From positions 80,598 through 144,597 of the forward strand of contig NZ_QAOH01000009.1 of NCBI RefSeq assembly GCF_003050785.1: a stretch of 64,000 nucleotides of DNA. Reading direction: 5' to 3'. The notes below the pieces were generated by a model, which made no database searches, had not been told where the DNA came from, and worked only from the letters and a program-made list of their open reading frames with translations. Position 1 is the stretch's first letter. Every line of letters begins with the position of its first letter. The position numbers and the translations under genes are program-made. Of this stretch, positions 1 to 8,767 are shown in pieces. Origin of the DNA: Celeribacter persicus. GTDB lineage: Bacteria > Pseudomonadota > Alphaproteobacteria > Rhodobacterales > Rhodobacteraceae.

Positions 1-169
1 TTTCCTCACGCATCAGATCGGCCACCCCGATCCAGTGGTTGAACTCTTCCGGCGGGATGATCGACAGGATGGTGACGCCCGCACCGGTCTTGGCCGCGCG
101 CATGGCGGCAAAGCGCATGGCGTTGAGACATTCACGACTGTCATCGAGGATGACGAGAAACTTGCGCAT
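1..169 (-). CDS. Universal stress protein family, N-terminal part (cut by window edge)
   Basis: The first 56 codons of a leftward gene that runs off the window. The protein starts MRKFLVILDDSRECLNAM, the hydrophobic first strand followed by an aspartate pair and a helix, as in UspA-fold proteins, and continues with a second strand (VTILSIIPPEE) typical of the same fold. Usp proteins are cytoplasmic nucleotide-binding or regulatory proteins of starvation and stress. Its position beyond trpS and murJ fits the gene order seen in Rhodobacteraceae, where a usp gene commonly sits here. The nucleotide-binding C-terminal motif lies outside the window, so subtype and ligand cannot be judged. Confidence 0.7.
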   Translation of the reverse strand, partial: MRKFLVILDDSRECLNAMRFAAMRAAKTGAGVTILSIIPPEEFNHWIGVADLMREE

Positions 170-272
170 TCTGGCCTCGGTCTTGGACACATCTGTGCCG
201 GTCTGGGGCGATGATGACCGAGCGGGACGCCGGACGCAAGCGGCGCGCGTGTCGCGGATCACGGTGGACCAC

Positions 273-338
273 AAGAGAAACCCCCGGCGCGAGGCCGGGG
301 GTCGTATGGAATCTGATCTGTCGGGGAAAAACGATCAG
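273..338 (-). other. Intergenic region with two hairpins, possible leader or small RNA end
   Basis: The 408-base gap at 170-577 holds no convincing gene and no tRNA. On the minus strand a 6-bp stem (313-318 with 333-338, 14-base loop) is followed by a perfect 9-bp GC-rich stem (280-288 with 294-302, 5-base loop) and a pyrimidine-rich stretch (TTTCTCTT). This could be an intrinsic terminator of a short transcript started near 400-480, or a leader structure ahead of the usp gene. The function is inference only. Confidence 0.3.
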
Positions 339-577
339 CTCGCAGGCATCGGGCGCGTAAGGGCAAGCGCCTCGGGCGGGGACGGGCCTGATTCTGATGA
401 CCTGCATCCTTTCAATACGGGGAGATTGAATCCCTTATGTGACATTGTGGCCGCGATTGCGGTTCCGGAGGCGGGTTAACTCCTTCGTGATTTGTGCTGA
501 ACGGTCGGGCTGAGGTTCATTCGGGGCAATTCGACGGGAACTCCCGAAACGCACAAAAAAGTATAGAGGACGATGTC

Positions 578-1162
578 ATGAGCACGATGAAGCGACGCAG
601 TTTTATTGCCGCTACGCTTGCCACACCTTTTCTGGCCCGCACGGCGCTGGCCCAGGAGATTGGCCTGACCCTGCCGGAAGAAGCCAAGGCCCCGCAAAAC
701 GCACGCAACAACATTTCGAGCTTTCGCACCATCGACTGGCGTGATCACTTCGAAGCCTTGGGGCAAGGGGCGATCGTGGCCGACACGGTGAGCCGCGCGC
801 TGCATTTCTGGGACGCGGAAGGGGGCTACAAGCTTTACCCGACATCGGTCCCGATCTCGGAAGACCTCACGAAGCGTGGCTATACCTCGGTGATCAAGAA
901 GGTGAAGAACCCGACCTGGACGCCGACGCCTTCGATGCGAGAACGCGATCCGAGCCTGCCGGTGACGGTGCCTGCGGGACCGGAAAACCCGCTGGGCGTG
1001 CGGGCGCTCTACCTGTCGTGGCAATATTACCGTATCCACGGCACCCATGACACGCGCAAGATCGGGCGGCGGTCCTCGGACGGCTGTATCGGGCTTTACA
1101 ATGAGCAGATCGTCGATCTCTACGACCGGGTGACCGTGGGGACGCAGGTGAAGCTGATCTGA
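578..1162 (+). CDS. L,D-transpeptidase (YkuD/ErfK family), exported
   Basis: Predicted 194-residue periplasmic enzyme that forms 3-3 or protein-peptidoglycan crosslinks. The start at 578 is chosen because AGAGGA lies just upstream and the protein then opens with a twin-arginine-type signal (KRRSFIAATLATPFLA, cleavage near ALAQ). The upstream in-frame GTG at 494 has no such support. The C-terminal YkuD motif is visible: His154 in HGT and the nucleophile Cys170 in SSDGC, spaced as in the family, although the usual SHGC is SDGC here. It stands alone between two leftward genes and faces trpS across a shared terminator. A Tat signal on an L,D-transpeptidase is common in alphaproteobacteria. Confidence 0.88.
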   Translation: MSTMKRRSFIAATLATPFLARTALAQEIGLTLPEEAKAPQNARNNISSFRTIDWRDHFEALGQGAIVADTVSRALHFWDAEGGYKLYPTSVPISEDLTKRGYTSVIKKVKNPTWTPTPSMRERDPSLPVTVPAGPENPLGVRALYLSWQYYRIHGTHDTRKIGRRSSDGCIGLYNEQIVDLYDRVTVGTQVKLI

Positions 1163-1183
1163 GTATTTCGGCACAAAGGAAAC
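1161..1183 (+). repeat. Dispersed intergenic motif, copy 1 (GCACAAAGGAAAC type)
   Basis: GAGTATTT followed after two bases by GCACAAAGGAAAC. It overlaps the stop codon of the L,D-transpeptidase gene. Near-identical copies lie at 27567-27591, 27749-27772 (inverted) and 49144-49168 (inverted). A related type is at 18635 and 22270. Confidence 0.6.
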
Positions 1184-1185
1184 GA

Positions 1186-1212
1186 AAAGGGCGCCTCACT
1201 CGGGCGCCCTTT
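1186..1212 (+). terminator. Bidirectional intrinsic terminator
   Basis: Perfect 10-bp stem AAAGGGCGCC / GGCGCCCTTT with a 7-base loop, lying between the convergent L,D-transpeptidase and trpS genes. The A and T ends give a weak U-tract in both directions. Confidence 0.8.
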
Positions 1213-1232
1213 CTATTGGTGGATCGCTGCGT

Positions 1233-2249
1233 TCAGCGAACGAACCCCATAATCTCGAACGTCTTGTCGAGGATCGGATCGGCGATCTTTTTCGCTTTTT
1301 CCGCGCCCTTGGCGAGGATGCGGTCAATCTCTGCGGGGTCATTCATCAGGCGCGCCATCTCGGTTGAGATCGGCGCGAGTCTTTCGACCGCAAGCTCGGC
1401 GAGCGCCGGTTTGAAAAAGCCCCAGCCCTGACCGCCGTATTCCGCCAGAACCTCTTCGCCGGTCATATTGGCGAGACCCGCGTAGATATTGACAAGGTTG
1501 CGCGCCTCGGGACGGTTCGCAAGCCCTTCCATTTCTTCCGGCAGCGGCTCGGGATCGGTCTTGGCCTTTTTGAACTTCTTGGCGATGGTGTCCGCATCAT
1601 CCGTCATGTTGACGCGTTCCATGTCGCTCTCGCCTGATTTGGACATTTTTTTGGTGCCGTCGCGCAGGTTCATCACCCGCATCGCCGGGCCTTCGATCAC
1701 GGGGGTGCATTCCGGGAAGAAATCGACCTTGTAATCGTGGTTGAACTTGTTGGCGATGTCGCGGGTCAGTTCGACGTGTTGTTTCTGATCCTCGCCCACC
1801 GGGACGTGGGTGGCGTGATACAAGAGGATGTCGGCCGCCATGAGCGATGGGTAGGCGTAGAGACCGAGAGAGACGTTTTCGGCATTTTTGCCCGCCTTGT
1901 CCTTGAACTGCGTCATGCGGTTCATCCAGCCGACGCGCGCGACACAGTTGAACAGCCAGCCAAGCTCGGCATGGGCCGACACGCGGGACTGGTTGAACAG
2001 GGTCGACTTGTCAGGATCAATGCCCGCGGCGAGATACCCGGCGGCAACCTCGCGGGTGGCGTGGCGCAGGTCCTCGGGGCTTTGCCAGACGGTGATCGCG
2101 TGCATATCCACCACGCAATAGATGGTTTCGAACTCACCGCCCTGCATATCCACGAAGCGTTTGATCGCGCCGAGATAGTTGCCGAGGGTGAGCCCGCCCG
2201 AAGGCTTGATCCCCGAGAAGACGCGGGGGGTAAAGGCAGGCTTGTCCAT
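1233..2249 (-). CDS. trpS: Tryptophanyl-tRNA synthetase
   Basis: Class I aminoacyl-tRNA synthetase that charges tRNA-Trp in the cytoplasm; 338 residues, the normal bacterial length. The HIGH-equivalent signature is seen as [12 protein letters not shown] (residues 17-28) and the second class I signature KMSKS at 201-205. An upstream in-frame start would add 21 poorly conserved residues; the ATG at 2249 is preferred because GGAG lies 8-9 bases ahead and the protein then begins close to the Rossmann fold, as in the family. It follows murJ and the rhomboid-fold gene in a conserved neighbourhood, and ends facing the L,D-transpeptidase terminator. Confidence 0.96.
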   Translation of the reverse strand: MDKPAFTPRVFSGIKPSGGLTLGNYLGAIKRFVDMQGGEFETIYCVVDMHAITVWQSPEDLRHATREVAAGYLAAGIDPDKSTLFNQSRVSAHAELGWLFNCVARVGWMNRMTQFKDKAGKNAENVSLGLYAYPSLMAADILLYHATHVPVGEDQKQHVELTRDIANKFNHDYKVDFFPECTPVIEGPAMRVMNLRDGTKKMSKSGESDMERVNMTDDADTIAKKFKKAKTDPEPLPEEMEGLANRPEARNLVNIYAGLANMTGEEVLAEYGGQGWGFFKPALAELAVERLAPISTEMARLMNDPAEIDRILAKGAEKAKKIADPILDKTFEIMGFVR

Positions 2250-2327
2250 CTGGAACTCCGTCACTGGATTAATAGGTGATCGTGGCTTACCTATGCGGGG
2301 CGAGAGCGTCAAGGAAAGGCCCGTTCA

Positions 2328-3026
2328 ATGTCCGATGATCCCGAGTATTCCCGTCCCGAGGCACCGTTCAACGCTCTGCCGCCGATGGTTGTGGCGATTG
2401 CACTGGTGTTGGGCGCGGTCGAACTGCTGTTCCAGATCGGGTCCTTCGGGATTGTCGGAGGTCCCGATGCAATCGGTTGGCGCAATACGGCGATTCAGGA
2501 TTTCGGTTTCTACGACTCGGTGTTCGAGCAGATGCGCAGTCTCGGCCTCTGGCCCTTCGAGCATGTGCGGCGCTTCTTCACCTATGCATTCGTGCATTTC
2601 TCGATGACCCATGCGTTGATGGCGATGGTGTTCATTCTGGCGCTGGGCAAGATGGTGGGGGAGACCTTTGGCAATCTTGCCGTGTTGATCATCTTCGTCG
2701 TCTCCACGCTCGCGGGGTCTCTGGCCTATGGGCTGTTGCTGACCGTCGAGCGTCCGCTGGCCGGGGCCTATCCGGCGGCTTACGGTTTTATCGGCGCCTA
2801 TACGTTCATCCTCTGGCTGGGTCTCGGTGCGATGCAACAGAACCGGATGCGGGCCTTCACCCTGATCGGTTTTCTGATGGGGCTGCAACTGGTCTATGGC
2901 CTGCTGTTCGGTGGCTCTCCCGATTGGGTGGCCGATCTGGCGGGGTTTGTTGCCGGATTCGTCGTCGCGGGACTTCTGGTGCCGGGAGCATTCGGGCGGA
3001 TCGTCGCACGGCTTCGGCAGAGGTGA
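2328..3026 (+). CDS. Rhomboid-fold membrane protein lacking catalytic residues (pseudoprotease)
   Basis: A 232-residue polytopic protein with the rhomboid topology: a TM helix near 20-42, then HFSMTHALMAM (90-100), GAYPAAYGFIG (146-156) and ADLAGFVAG (202-210). These align with the rhomboid motifs HxxxHxxxN, GxSG and the TM6 AH..GF..G. At each catalytic position the residue differs: the TM2 Asn is Ala99, the nucleophile Ser is Tyr148 with the next Gly replaced by Pro149, and the TM6 His is Asp203. It is therefore likely a proteolytically dead rhomboid that binds or retains membrane clients, as iRhoms and derlins do. The start has AAGGAAAGG upstream. It is divergent from trpS. Confidence 0.8.
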   Translation: MSDDPEYSRPEAPFNALPPMVVAIALVLGAVELLFQIGSFGIVGGPDAIGWRNTAIQDFGFYDSVFEQMRSLGLWPFEHVRRFFTYAFVHFSMTHALMAMVFILALGKMVGETFGNLAVLIIFVVSTLAGSLAYGLLLTVERPLAGAYPAAYGFIGAYTFILWLGLGAMQQNRMRAFTLIGFLMGLQLVYGLLFGGSPDWVADLAGFVAGFVVAGLLVPGAFGRIVARLRQR

Positions 3027-3075
3027 GCGCGCTGGCGGTCGTGTCGAATGCTTTGCCGGAACAGTTCGTTAACAG

Positions 3076-3106
3076 GCATTAAGGTTAACCTGATTAACCT
3101 TAATGC
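3076..3106. other. Perfect 13-bp AT-rich inverted repeat between convergent genes
   Basis: GCATTAAGGTTAA and its exact complement are separated by five bases. The repeat contains four TTAA tetramers. It lies between the ends of the rhomboid-fold gene and murJ, so it may end transcription from both sides, but it lacks a GC-rich stem and a T-run. No TTAA pair has the 7-base spacing of a CtrA site. Confidence 0.5.
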
Positions 3107-3152
3107 GGGGTAAAGGGTAGCGAGGTGTTGGTGCGCGGGAGGTGAAGCGCTT

Positions 3153-4694
3153 TCAGCCGCCGCGCCGCACCGAGCCTTTCAATTCGACGAACCGCACCGC
3201 GCCGATCAGGTGGGCGATGGTGAAATAACCGACGATCCCGATGGCAACGAGCAGGAGCGTCCCCAGCCCCCGGGACAATTCGAACACCGGAGATAGTCCG
3301 ATTTCGCTGCCCCAAAGGAGCAGGCCCATCAGCAGAGAGGCGATCAGAATGCGCGGTGTGCGGCGGATCAGCCGGGCATCGGCATGGACTTCGTCGCCCA
3401 TACCCTTCTTACCGAACCACAAAAGCGCGACCATGCCCCAGGCGGCAAACGTCGTGGCGACGGCGGCGGCGAGATAGCCAATGACGAAAGACAGGCCGAT
3501 CGCCACGACTGCGTTGATCACCATGGCGTAGAGTGCGAAGCGGAAGGGGCTGCGGGTGTCCTCGCGGGCGAAATACAGAGGTTGCAGCACTTTCTGCATC
3601 ACGAAGGCGGGCAGGCCGAGACCATAGATCATCACCGCCAGCGCCGTTTTGTGCGCATCCTCGGGAGTGAAAGCGCCACGCTGGAACAGGAAGGAAATCA
3701 GCGGTTCGGGAATGACAATCAGCGCCATGGCGGCGGGTACGGTCAGCAAAAGCGCGAATTCGAAAGCCCGGTTATAGGCATAGCGTGCCCCCTCGCCGTC
3801 CCCGGCCTGCAAGCGCCGCGACAGATCGGGCAGAAGCACGATGCCGATGGCGATGGCGACGACGCCGAGGGGGAGTTGATAGAGCCGGTCGGCAAGATTG
3901 AGATACTGAAGCGCGCCGTCTTCGGAAAACGATGCGACCTGACGGCCGATCAGAAGGTTGATCTGCACGACACCACCTGCGAGGGCCGCAGGCCCGGCAA
4001 GGATCAGCAGACGTTTGAGTTCCGGTGTCAGCCGCGGCACCCGCGGACGCAGGTTGAAGCCGATTTGGGCAGCGGCATACCAGACCACGGCAAGTTGGGC
4101 GATGCCTGCCACCGGGATGGCCCAGATCAGCGCCCGATCCACTGGTAGACCGAGTTTCGCGGCCCCAACCATGGCGACGGAAAGCACAATGTTCAGAAGC
4201 ACGGGCGCGGCAGCGGCCGCGGCGAAACGACCTGTGGCGTTCAAAATGCCGGAAAACAGCGCCCCCATGGAGATGAAAAGCACATAAGGAAAGGCGATGC
4301 GTCCGAAATCCACCGCCATATCGAAGCGCTCGTCGCCGATGAACCCCGCCGCCATGGCGGCGACCAGAACAGGCATGAACAGCGTTGCCAGAAGAGTGAG
4401 GACAATGAGCGCTGTGGTCAGAACCGACAGCGTGTTTTCGGCAAACCCCTTTGCATCTTCTTCGGCCTCGAATTTCTTGGCGAAGAGCGGCACGAAGGCG
4501 ACGTTCAGAGTCCCTTCGGCGAAAAAGCGGCGAAACATATTCGGGAGGGAAAAAGCTACGACAAAGGCCTCTGCGGCAGGACCCGCGCCGAGATAGGCGG
4601 CGATCAGAGCATCCCGGACAAAGCCGAGGACACGGCTCAGAAGAGTCCAGCCGCCAACGGTGACAAAGCCCCGGACGAGGCGAATCGGTTTCAT
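3153..4694 (-). CDS. murJ: Lipid II flippase MurJ (MviN)
   Basis: A 513-residue inner-membrane protein with about 14 predicted helices that flips the peptidoglycan precursor lipid II to the periplasmic face. The N-terminus (RLVRGFVTVGGWTLLSRVLG, then FVRD) is the typical MurJ opening, including the conserved SRxxGxxRD. The polar PNMFRRFFAEG motif follows in the first third, again diagnostic of MurJ. Its start codon overlaps the glnD stop by four bases (ATGA), so the two genes are translationally coupled; this glnD-murJ pair followed by trpS is a recurrent order in Rhodobacteraceae. Length and motifs are complete. Confidence 0.96.
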   Translation of the reverse strand: MKPIRLVRGFVTVGGWTLLSRVLGFVRDALIAAYLGAGPAAEAFVVAFSLPNMFRRFFAEGTLNVAFVPLFAKKFEAEEDAKGFAENTLSVLTTALIVLTLLATLFMPVLVAAMAAGFIGDERFDMAVDFGRIAFPYVLFISMGALFSGILNATGRFAAAAAAPVLLNIVLSVAMVGAAKLGLPVDRALIWAIPVAGIAQLAVVWYAAAQIGFNLRPRVPRLTPELKRLLILAGPAALAGGVVQINLLIGRQVASFSEDGALQYLNLADRLYQLPLGVVAIAIGIVLLPDLSRRLQAGDGEGARYAYNRAFEFALLLTVPAAMALIVIPEPLISFLFQRGAFTPEDAHKTALAVMIYGLGLPAFVMQKVLQPLYFAREDTRSPFRFALYAMVINAVVAIGLSFVIGYLAAAVATTFAAWGMVALLWFGKKGMGDEVHADARLIRRTPRILIASLLMGLLLWGSEIGLSPVFELSRGLGTLLLVAIGIVGYFTIAHLIGAVRFVELKGSVRRGG

Positions 4695-7513
4695 TCGGAA
4701 TGGGCCCGTTTCGCGCCGGTCACGATGGCCTCGCGCAGTTTCTTCTCAAGCGATTTGCGCTTGGATTCGGCATGGAGTTTCATCCCGAACATGTCCTTCA
4801 CATAGAATACGTCGACCACCTGCGCGCCGTAGGTGGCGATCTGGGCGGTGACGATGGAAATGTTGTTTTCGGCCAAAACCCGCGTCAGGTCGTACAAAAG
4901 GCCGGGCCGGTCGCGCGTGTCCACCTCGATGATGGTGAATATCTCCGAGCCTTCGTTGTCAAACGAGATCGAGGTCGGCACGTCGAACTTGCTCTCGCGC
5001 TTCTTGATCTTGTCGCGGGATTTGAGTGCATCGCGGGCCAGCACTTCTCCGCGCAGAATCTTGTCGATCATCTGGCGCAGACGCGGCAGGCGGGCGGTCT
5101 CGAACGGGTTGCCGTCCTTGTCCTGAATCCAGAACACGGCAGTCGCATAGCCGTCTTTCGAGGTATAGGTGCGTGCATCCACGACGTTGGCCCCGACGAG
5201 CGCCAGTGCCCCGGCAAGACGCGAGAAAATCCCGTGGTGATCGGCCAGTGCAAAACAGGCGCGGGTGGCGTCGCGATCCTCGTCCTGATGCAGGTCTATG
5301 CGAATCTCGTCGGCCTGGATGTCGCGCAGCAAACGGGCGAAAATCTCGTGGGCGGCAAAGGGCAGGCCCTGCCAGTAAGTGCTGTAATGACGCTGAATTT
5401 CGGTGCGCTTGTCGGCGGCGCTCCAGTCCGCGAGGCGCGAGCGCAGTTCCTTCTTGGCCTCGCCCTCGCGGGCATCGCGGTTGATTTCTTCGAGCCCGTG
5501 TTCCAGCGCATAGGCGGTCTGCGTGTGCAGGTTGCGTATCAGCGTCGCTTTCCAGTTGTTCCACACGTCGGGGCCAACGCCGCGAATGTCGCAGACCGTA
5601 AGCACGGTCAGGAGATCGAGGCGTTCTCGGGTCTTTACTGCCTTGGCGAAATCGCGCACCGTGCGCGGATCGGCAATGTCGCGTTTCTGGGCGATGTCGG
5701 ACATCAGAAGGTGATAACGCACCAGCCATTCGACGGTTTCGCATTCGGCAGGCTTCAATCCCAGACGCGGCGCAACCTTGCGCGCGATCTGCGCGCCGAT
5801 CACCGAATGGTCCTCGTTGCGCCCCTTGCCGATGTCATGCAGCAGCAGGGCGATGTAAAGCACCCGACGGTTCACGCCCCCCTTGAGGATGCGCGAGGCC
5901 AAGGGCAGGGCGTTTTCCAGCTCGCCGCGCTCGATCTCCGCGAGGTTGGAAATCACCTGGATGGTATGCTCGTCCACCGTATAGCTGTGATACATGTTGA
6001 ACTGCATCATCGCGACGATGTGCTGAAACTCCGGGATGAAAGCGCCCAAGACGCCCAACTCGTTCATCCGGCGCAGCGAGCGTTCCGGGTTGCCGTGTTT
6101 CAAGAGCAGGTCGATGAAAATGCGCTGCGCCTCGGGATCGCCCCGCATCTCGTTGTCGATCATACCGAGATTGGCCGAGATCAGTCGCATCACGTCGGGG
6201 TGCAGGAGATAGCCGGTGCGTAGAGCCTCTTCGAAGACGCGCAGCAGGTTGAGCTTGTCGGAAAGAAAGGCTTGGCGATCACGCACGTTGAGCCGGTTGT
6301 GTACCAGTTCGTACTGGCTGCTGATCTTGCGCCGACGCTTGAACAGACGTTGAAGCGCGGGTTCCTGCTTGACGTGCTGCGCTTCGAGCGAGGTCAGGAA
6401 AATCCGCGTCAACTCACCCACGCGGGTGGCATGGCGGAAGTAATCCTGCATGAAATGCTCGACGGCGGGGCGGCCGGAATGGTCGATATAGCCCAGATGT
6501 TCGGCCACCTCGACCTGCATGTCGAAGGTGAGCTGGTCCATCGGACGCCCGGCGATCAGGTGTAGTGCATTGCGCGCCGCGTGCAGGAAGGTCTCGGCCT
6601 CCTCGAACTGACGAAACTCCTCCGGGGTGAAGACGCCCGCCTTCACCAGATCGGCGGCATTGCGCACCCCGTGCACGTATTTCGCGATCCAGAACAGCGT
6701 GTGCAGGTCACGAAGCCCGCCCTTGCCTTCCTTGATGTTCGGTTCCACCACATAGCGTTGCCCGCCTTGCTTGCGATGTCGGGAGGCGCGTTCCTCAAGC
6801 TTGGCTTCGATAAACTCGCGTGCAGAGTTGCGGAACAGCTCGTCGCGAAGCTGTTGGTGGAGTTGTGTGGCGAGTTTGCGGTTGCCCGCCAGAAACCGCA
6901 GTTCCAGCATGGCGGTGCGGATGGTGAAATCCTCGCGCCCGAGCCGGATGCAATCGCGGATCGTGCGGGTGGAATGGCCGACCTTCAGATGCAGGTCCCA
7001 GAACATGTAGAGCATGCTCTCCACCACGCTTTCGATCCAGCCGGTGATCTTGTGCGGCGCAAGAAACAGGAGATCGACGTCGGAATAGGGCGACATCTCC
7101 CCACGCCCGTAACCGCCAACGGCCAGAACCGCGATGCGCTCTCCCTCTGACGGGTTCGGATTCGGATGCAGCCGGGTCATGGAGGTAAAAAGCACCGTTG
7201 TGACGAGGCAATCGGTAAGCCAAGCATAGGCACGCAGGGCAGGGCGGGCGTTGCGCGGCGCTTCCGTCATGGCACTTGCAATGGCGGCACGACCGCGTTC
7301 CTGTGCGGCGTTCAGAACCTTGACCGTGGCCTTGCGCAAGGCGGCGGCGTCAGGGGTGTCCTCCCAGCACGCCTCGAGCTGCGCTGCCACTTCGGCGACG
7401 TCGAAAATCGCGTCTTCAGCACAGATCAAAGTGCCGGGTGGGCTTGGTAGAAAACTGGCAAGCGCCGGGGTGTCAGAACCCGGCGCCACCGAAGGCTCTT
7501 GGTGCAGGGTCAA
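4691..7513 (-). CDS. glnD: Bifunctional [protein-PII] uridylyltransferase / uridylyl-removing enzyme
   Basis: Cytoplasmic nitrogen sensor that uridylylates PII proteins when glutamine is low and deuridylylates them when it is high. At up to 940 residues it has the full layout: nucleotidyltransferase core with GGYGRGEMSPYSDVD (133-147), HD phosphohydrolase region with LLLHDIGKGRNEDHS in the middle, and two C-terminal ACT domains that bind glutamine. The start is uncertain: the TTG at 7513 overlaps the end of the upstream lipoprotein gene by about 40 bases and has no clear ribosome binding site; a GTG at 7489 with AAGAG ahead of it is at least as likely. It is followed by murJ with a four-base overlap. 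Confidence 0.95.
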   Translation of the reverse strand: MTLHQEPSVAPGSDTPALASFLPSPPGTLICAEDAIFDVAEVAAQLEACWEDTPDAAALRKATVKVLNAAQERGRAAIASAMTEAPRNARPALRAYAWLTDCLVTTVLFTSMTRLHPNPNPSEGERIAVLAVGGYGRGEMSPYSDVDLLFLAPHKITGWIESVVESMLYMFWDLHLKVGHSTRTIRDCIRLGREDFTIRTAMLELRFLAGNRKLATQLHQQLRDELFRNSAREFIEAKLEERASRHRKQGGQRYVVEPNIKEGKGGLRDLHTLFWIAKYVHGVRNAADLVKAGVFTPEEFRQFEEAETFLHAARNALHLIAGRPMDQLTFDMQVEVAEHLGYIDHSGRPAVEHFMQDYFRHATRVGELTRIFLTSLEAQHVKQEPALQRLFKRRRKISSQYELVHNRLNVRDRQAFLSDKLNLLRVFEEALRTGYLLHPDVMRLISANLGMIDNEMRGDPEAQRIFIDLLLKHGNPERSLRRMNELGVLGAFIPEFQHIVAMMQFNMYHSYTVDEHTIQVISNLAEIERGELENALPLASRILKGGVNRRVLYIALLLHDIGKGRNEDHSVIGAQIARKVAPRLGLKPAECETVEWLVRYHLLMSDIAQKRDIADPRTVRDFAKAVKTRERLDLLTVLTVCDIRGVGPDVWNNWKATLIRNLHTQTAYALEHGLEEINRDAREGEAKKELRSRLADWSAADKRTEIQRHYSTYWQGLPFAAHEIFARLLRDIQADEIRIDLHQDEDRDATRACFALADHHGIFSRLAGALALVGANVVDARTYTSKDGYATAVFWIQDKDGNPFETARLPRLRQMIDKILRGEVLARDALKSRDKIKKRESKFDVPTSISFDNEGSEIFTIIEVDTRDRPGLLYDLTRVLAENNISIVTAQIATYGAQVVDVFYVKDMFGMKLHAESKRKSLEKKLREAIVTGAKRAHSE

Positions 7514-8651
7514 TCTCGATCACCTGATTGTTTTGAATGGTCGCGATGGAGAGGCCGCGTTCGTTGGTGCCGTTGGTGCGCAGGCGGAAGATGCCGTTGA
7601 CGCCGACGAAGCCGGAGTTGCGGGTCAGGCCCTGTGTGGTCAGTGCGTTTTGATCGCCCGCTTTTACAAGCGCACCGATGGCCGCGATGCCGTCATAGGC
7701 GAGACCTGCGAGCGCATGGGGCGGCTGGCCGTAGGTGGCGCTGTAATGGCCGGAGAAATTGGCCGTCAACTGCTGATCGGGAATGGCGAACCAACTGTCT
7801 TGCAGACCGGGCAGGGTAAGGGCCGACGCCGGGACGTTCCAGCGCTGCAACCCGATATATTGCGGGTTGGGCGATTTGATGCCGTTTTCCGGCAGCATCT
7901 GCGCCAGAAGCGGCATAGCCCCGTCATTGCCGGAGGTGAAGAAGATCGCATCGGCACCGGTGCTGCGGGCTTTGGAAGCAATCGGCTGGATCGCCTGAAC
8001 CACGCCCTGCTGGCTCATCTCGAAGCTTTGTTCCCCGACCAGGGTTGCGCCCTGACGCGAGATCGCGGCCTTGATCGCCGCAGCGCCCGCGTTTTCTGCG
8101 GCGCTGTTGCCGTTTACCACCATGATACGGCCCTTGCCGTTGGCACGGGCATAGGACATCAGCCGGTTGGCAGTGTTCTCAAAGGTCGGTCCGAGGATGA
8201 AGACGTTGCCGCCCGCGATGTCGGGGTTGTTCGAGAAGGACAGCACATTGATTCCGGCATTGGCCGCCGGGATGCCCGCGAGCTTGGCGGAGCCGCCATA
8301 TACCGGTCCGAGGATGATTTTCGCACCGTCGGCAACGGCCTGAGATGCGGCAGCGGAGGCGCGTTCGGCCTGTCCGCCGGTCGGGTAGACGCGCAGGTCA
8401 ATGGTCACGCCGCCGAGATCGGCCATCGCCAGACGAGCGGCGTTTTCGAGTGAAGTTGCGAGCGCCACGTCCCCCGCGCTGGCTGATTCGTATGGCACGA
8501 GCAGCGCGACGGGCACCGGTTTCGAGGTGTTGATCGTCGGGCCGCCTCCGACCGGGAGTGCACCCGGATCACAGGCGGCAAGGCCCAGAAGGGACAGGCC
8601 AAGCGCGAATTTGGCGAGCGACTTGCGGGCGGCGCGCAGAACGGCGAACAT
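7473..8651 (-). CDS. Penicillin-binding protein activator-like lipoprotein (LpoA/LppC family)
   Basis: A 392-residue lipoprotein: signal peptide with lipobox LAAC near residue 27, then a periplasmic type I binding-protein fold (VALLVPYESA, repeated alpha/beta segments, ILGPVYGG and FSNNPDIAGG loops). The same fold is used by LpoA C-domains, which activate PBP1A, and by amino acid ABC binding proteins. The absence of any ABC transporter gene nearby and the position next to rsmI-yraN, the same as lppC/lpoA in many proteobacteria, favour the PBP-activator role. GAGG precedes the start. Divergent from rsmI; the 3' end overlaps the long form of glnD. Confidence 0.8.
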   Translation of the reverse strand: MFAVLRAARKSLAKFALGLSLLGLAACDPGALPVGGGPTINTSKPVPVALLVPYESASAGDVALATSLENAARLAMADLGGVTIDLRVYPTGGQAERASAAASQAVADGAKIILGPVYGGSAKLAGIPAANAGINVLSFSNNPDIAGGNVFILGPTFENTANRLMSYARANGKGRIMVVNGNSAAENAGAAAIKAAISRQGATLVGEQSFEMSQQGVVQAIQPIASKARSTGADAIFFTSGNDGAMPLLAQMLPENGIKSPNPQYIGLQRWNVPASALTLPGLQDSWFAIPDQQLTANFSGHYSATYGQPPHALAGLAYDGIAAIGALVKAGDQNALTTQGLTRNSGFVGVNGIFRLRTNGTNERGLSIATIQNNQVIEIDPAPRAFGGAGF

Positions 8652-8767
8652 GGGGAAACCTCATTCCTGACGGCAAACACGGACGCGACACGAAGGGCCA
8701 CGCGATTTAGCGGGCAGACTATGCGACACGTTCCCAAGAGTAAACGCCGCAAAAAACCGAGAGACCA

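Noticed and set aside
170..577. A tRNA or riboswitch in the first intergenic gap
   Set aside because: No T-loop GTTCGA pattern, no cloverleaf and no recognised riboswitch core on either strand.
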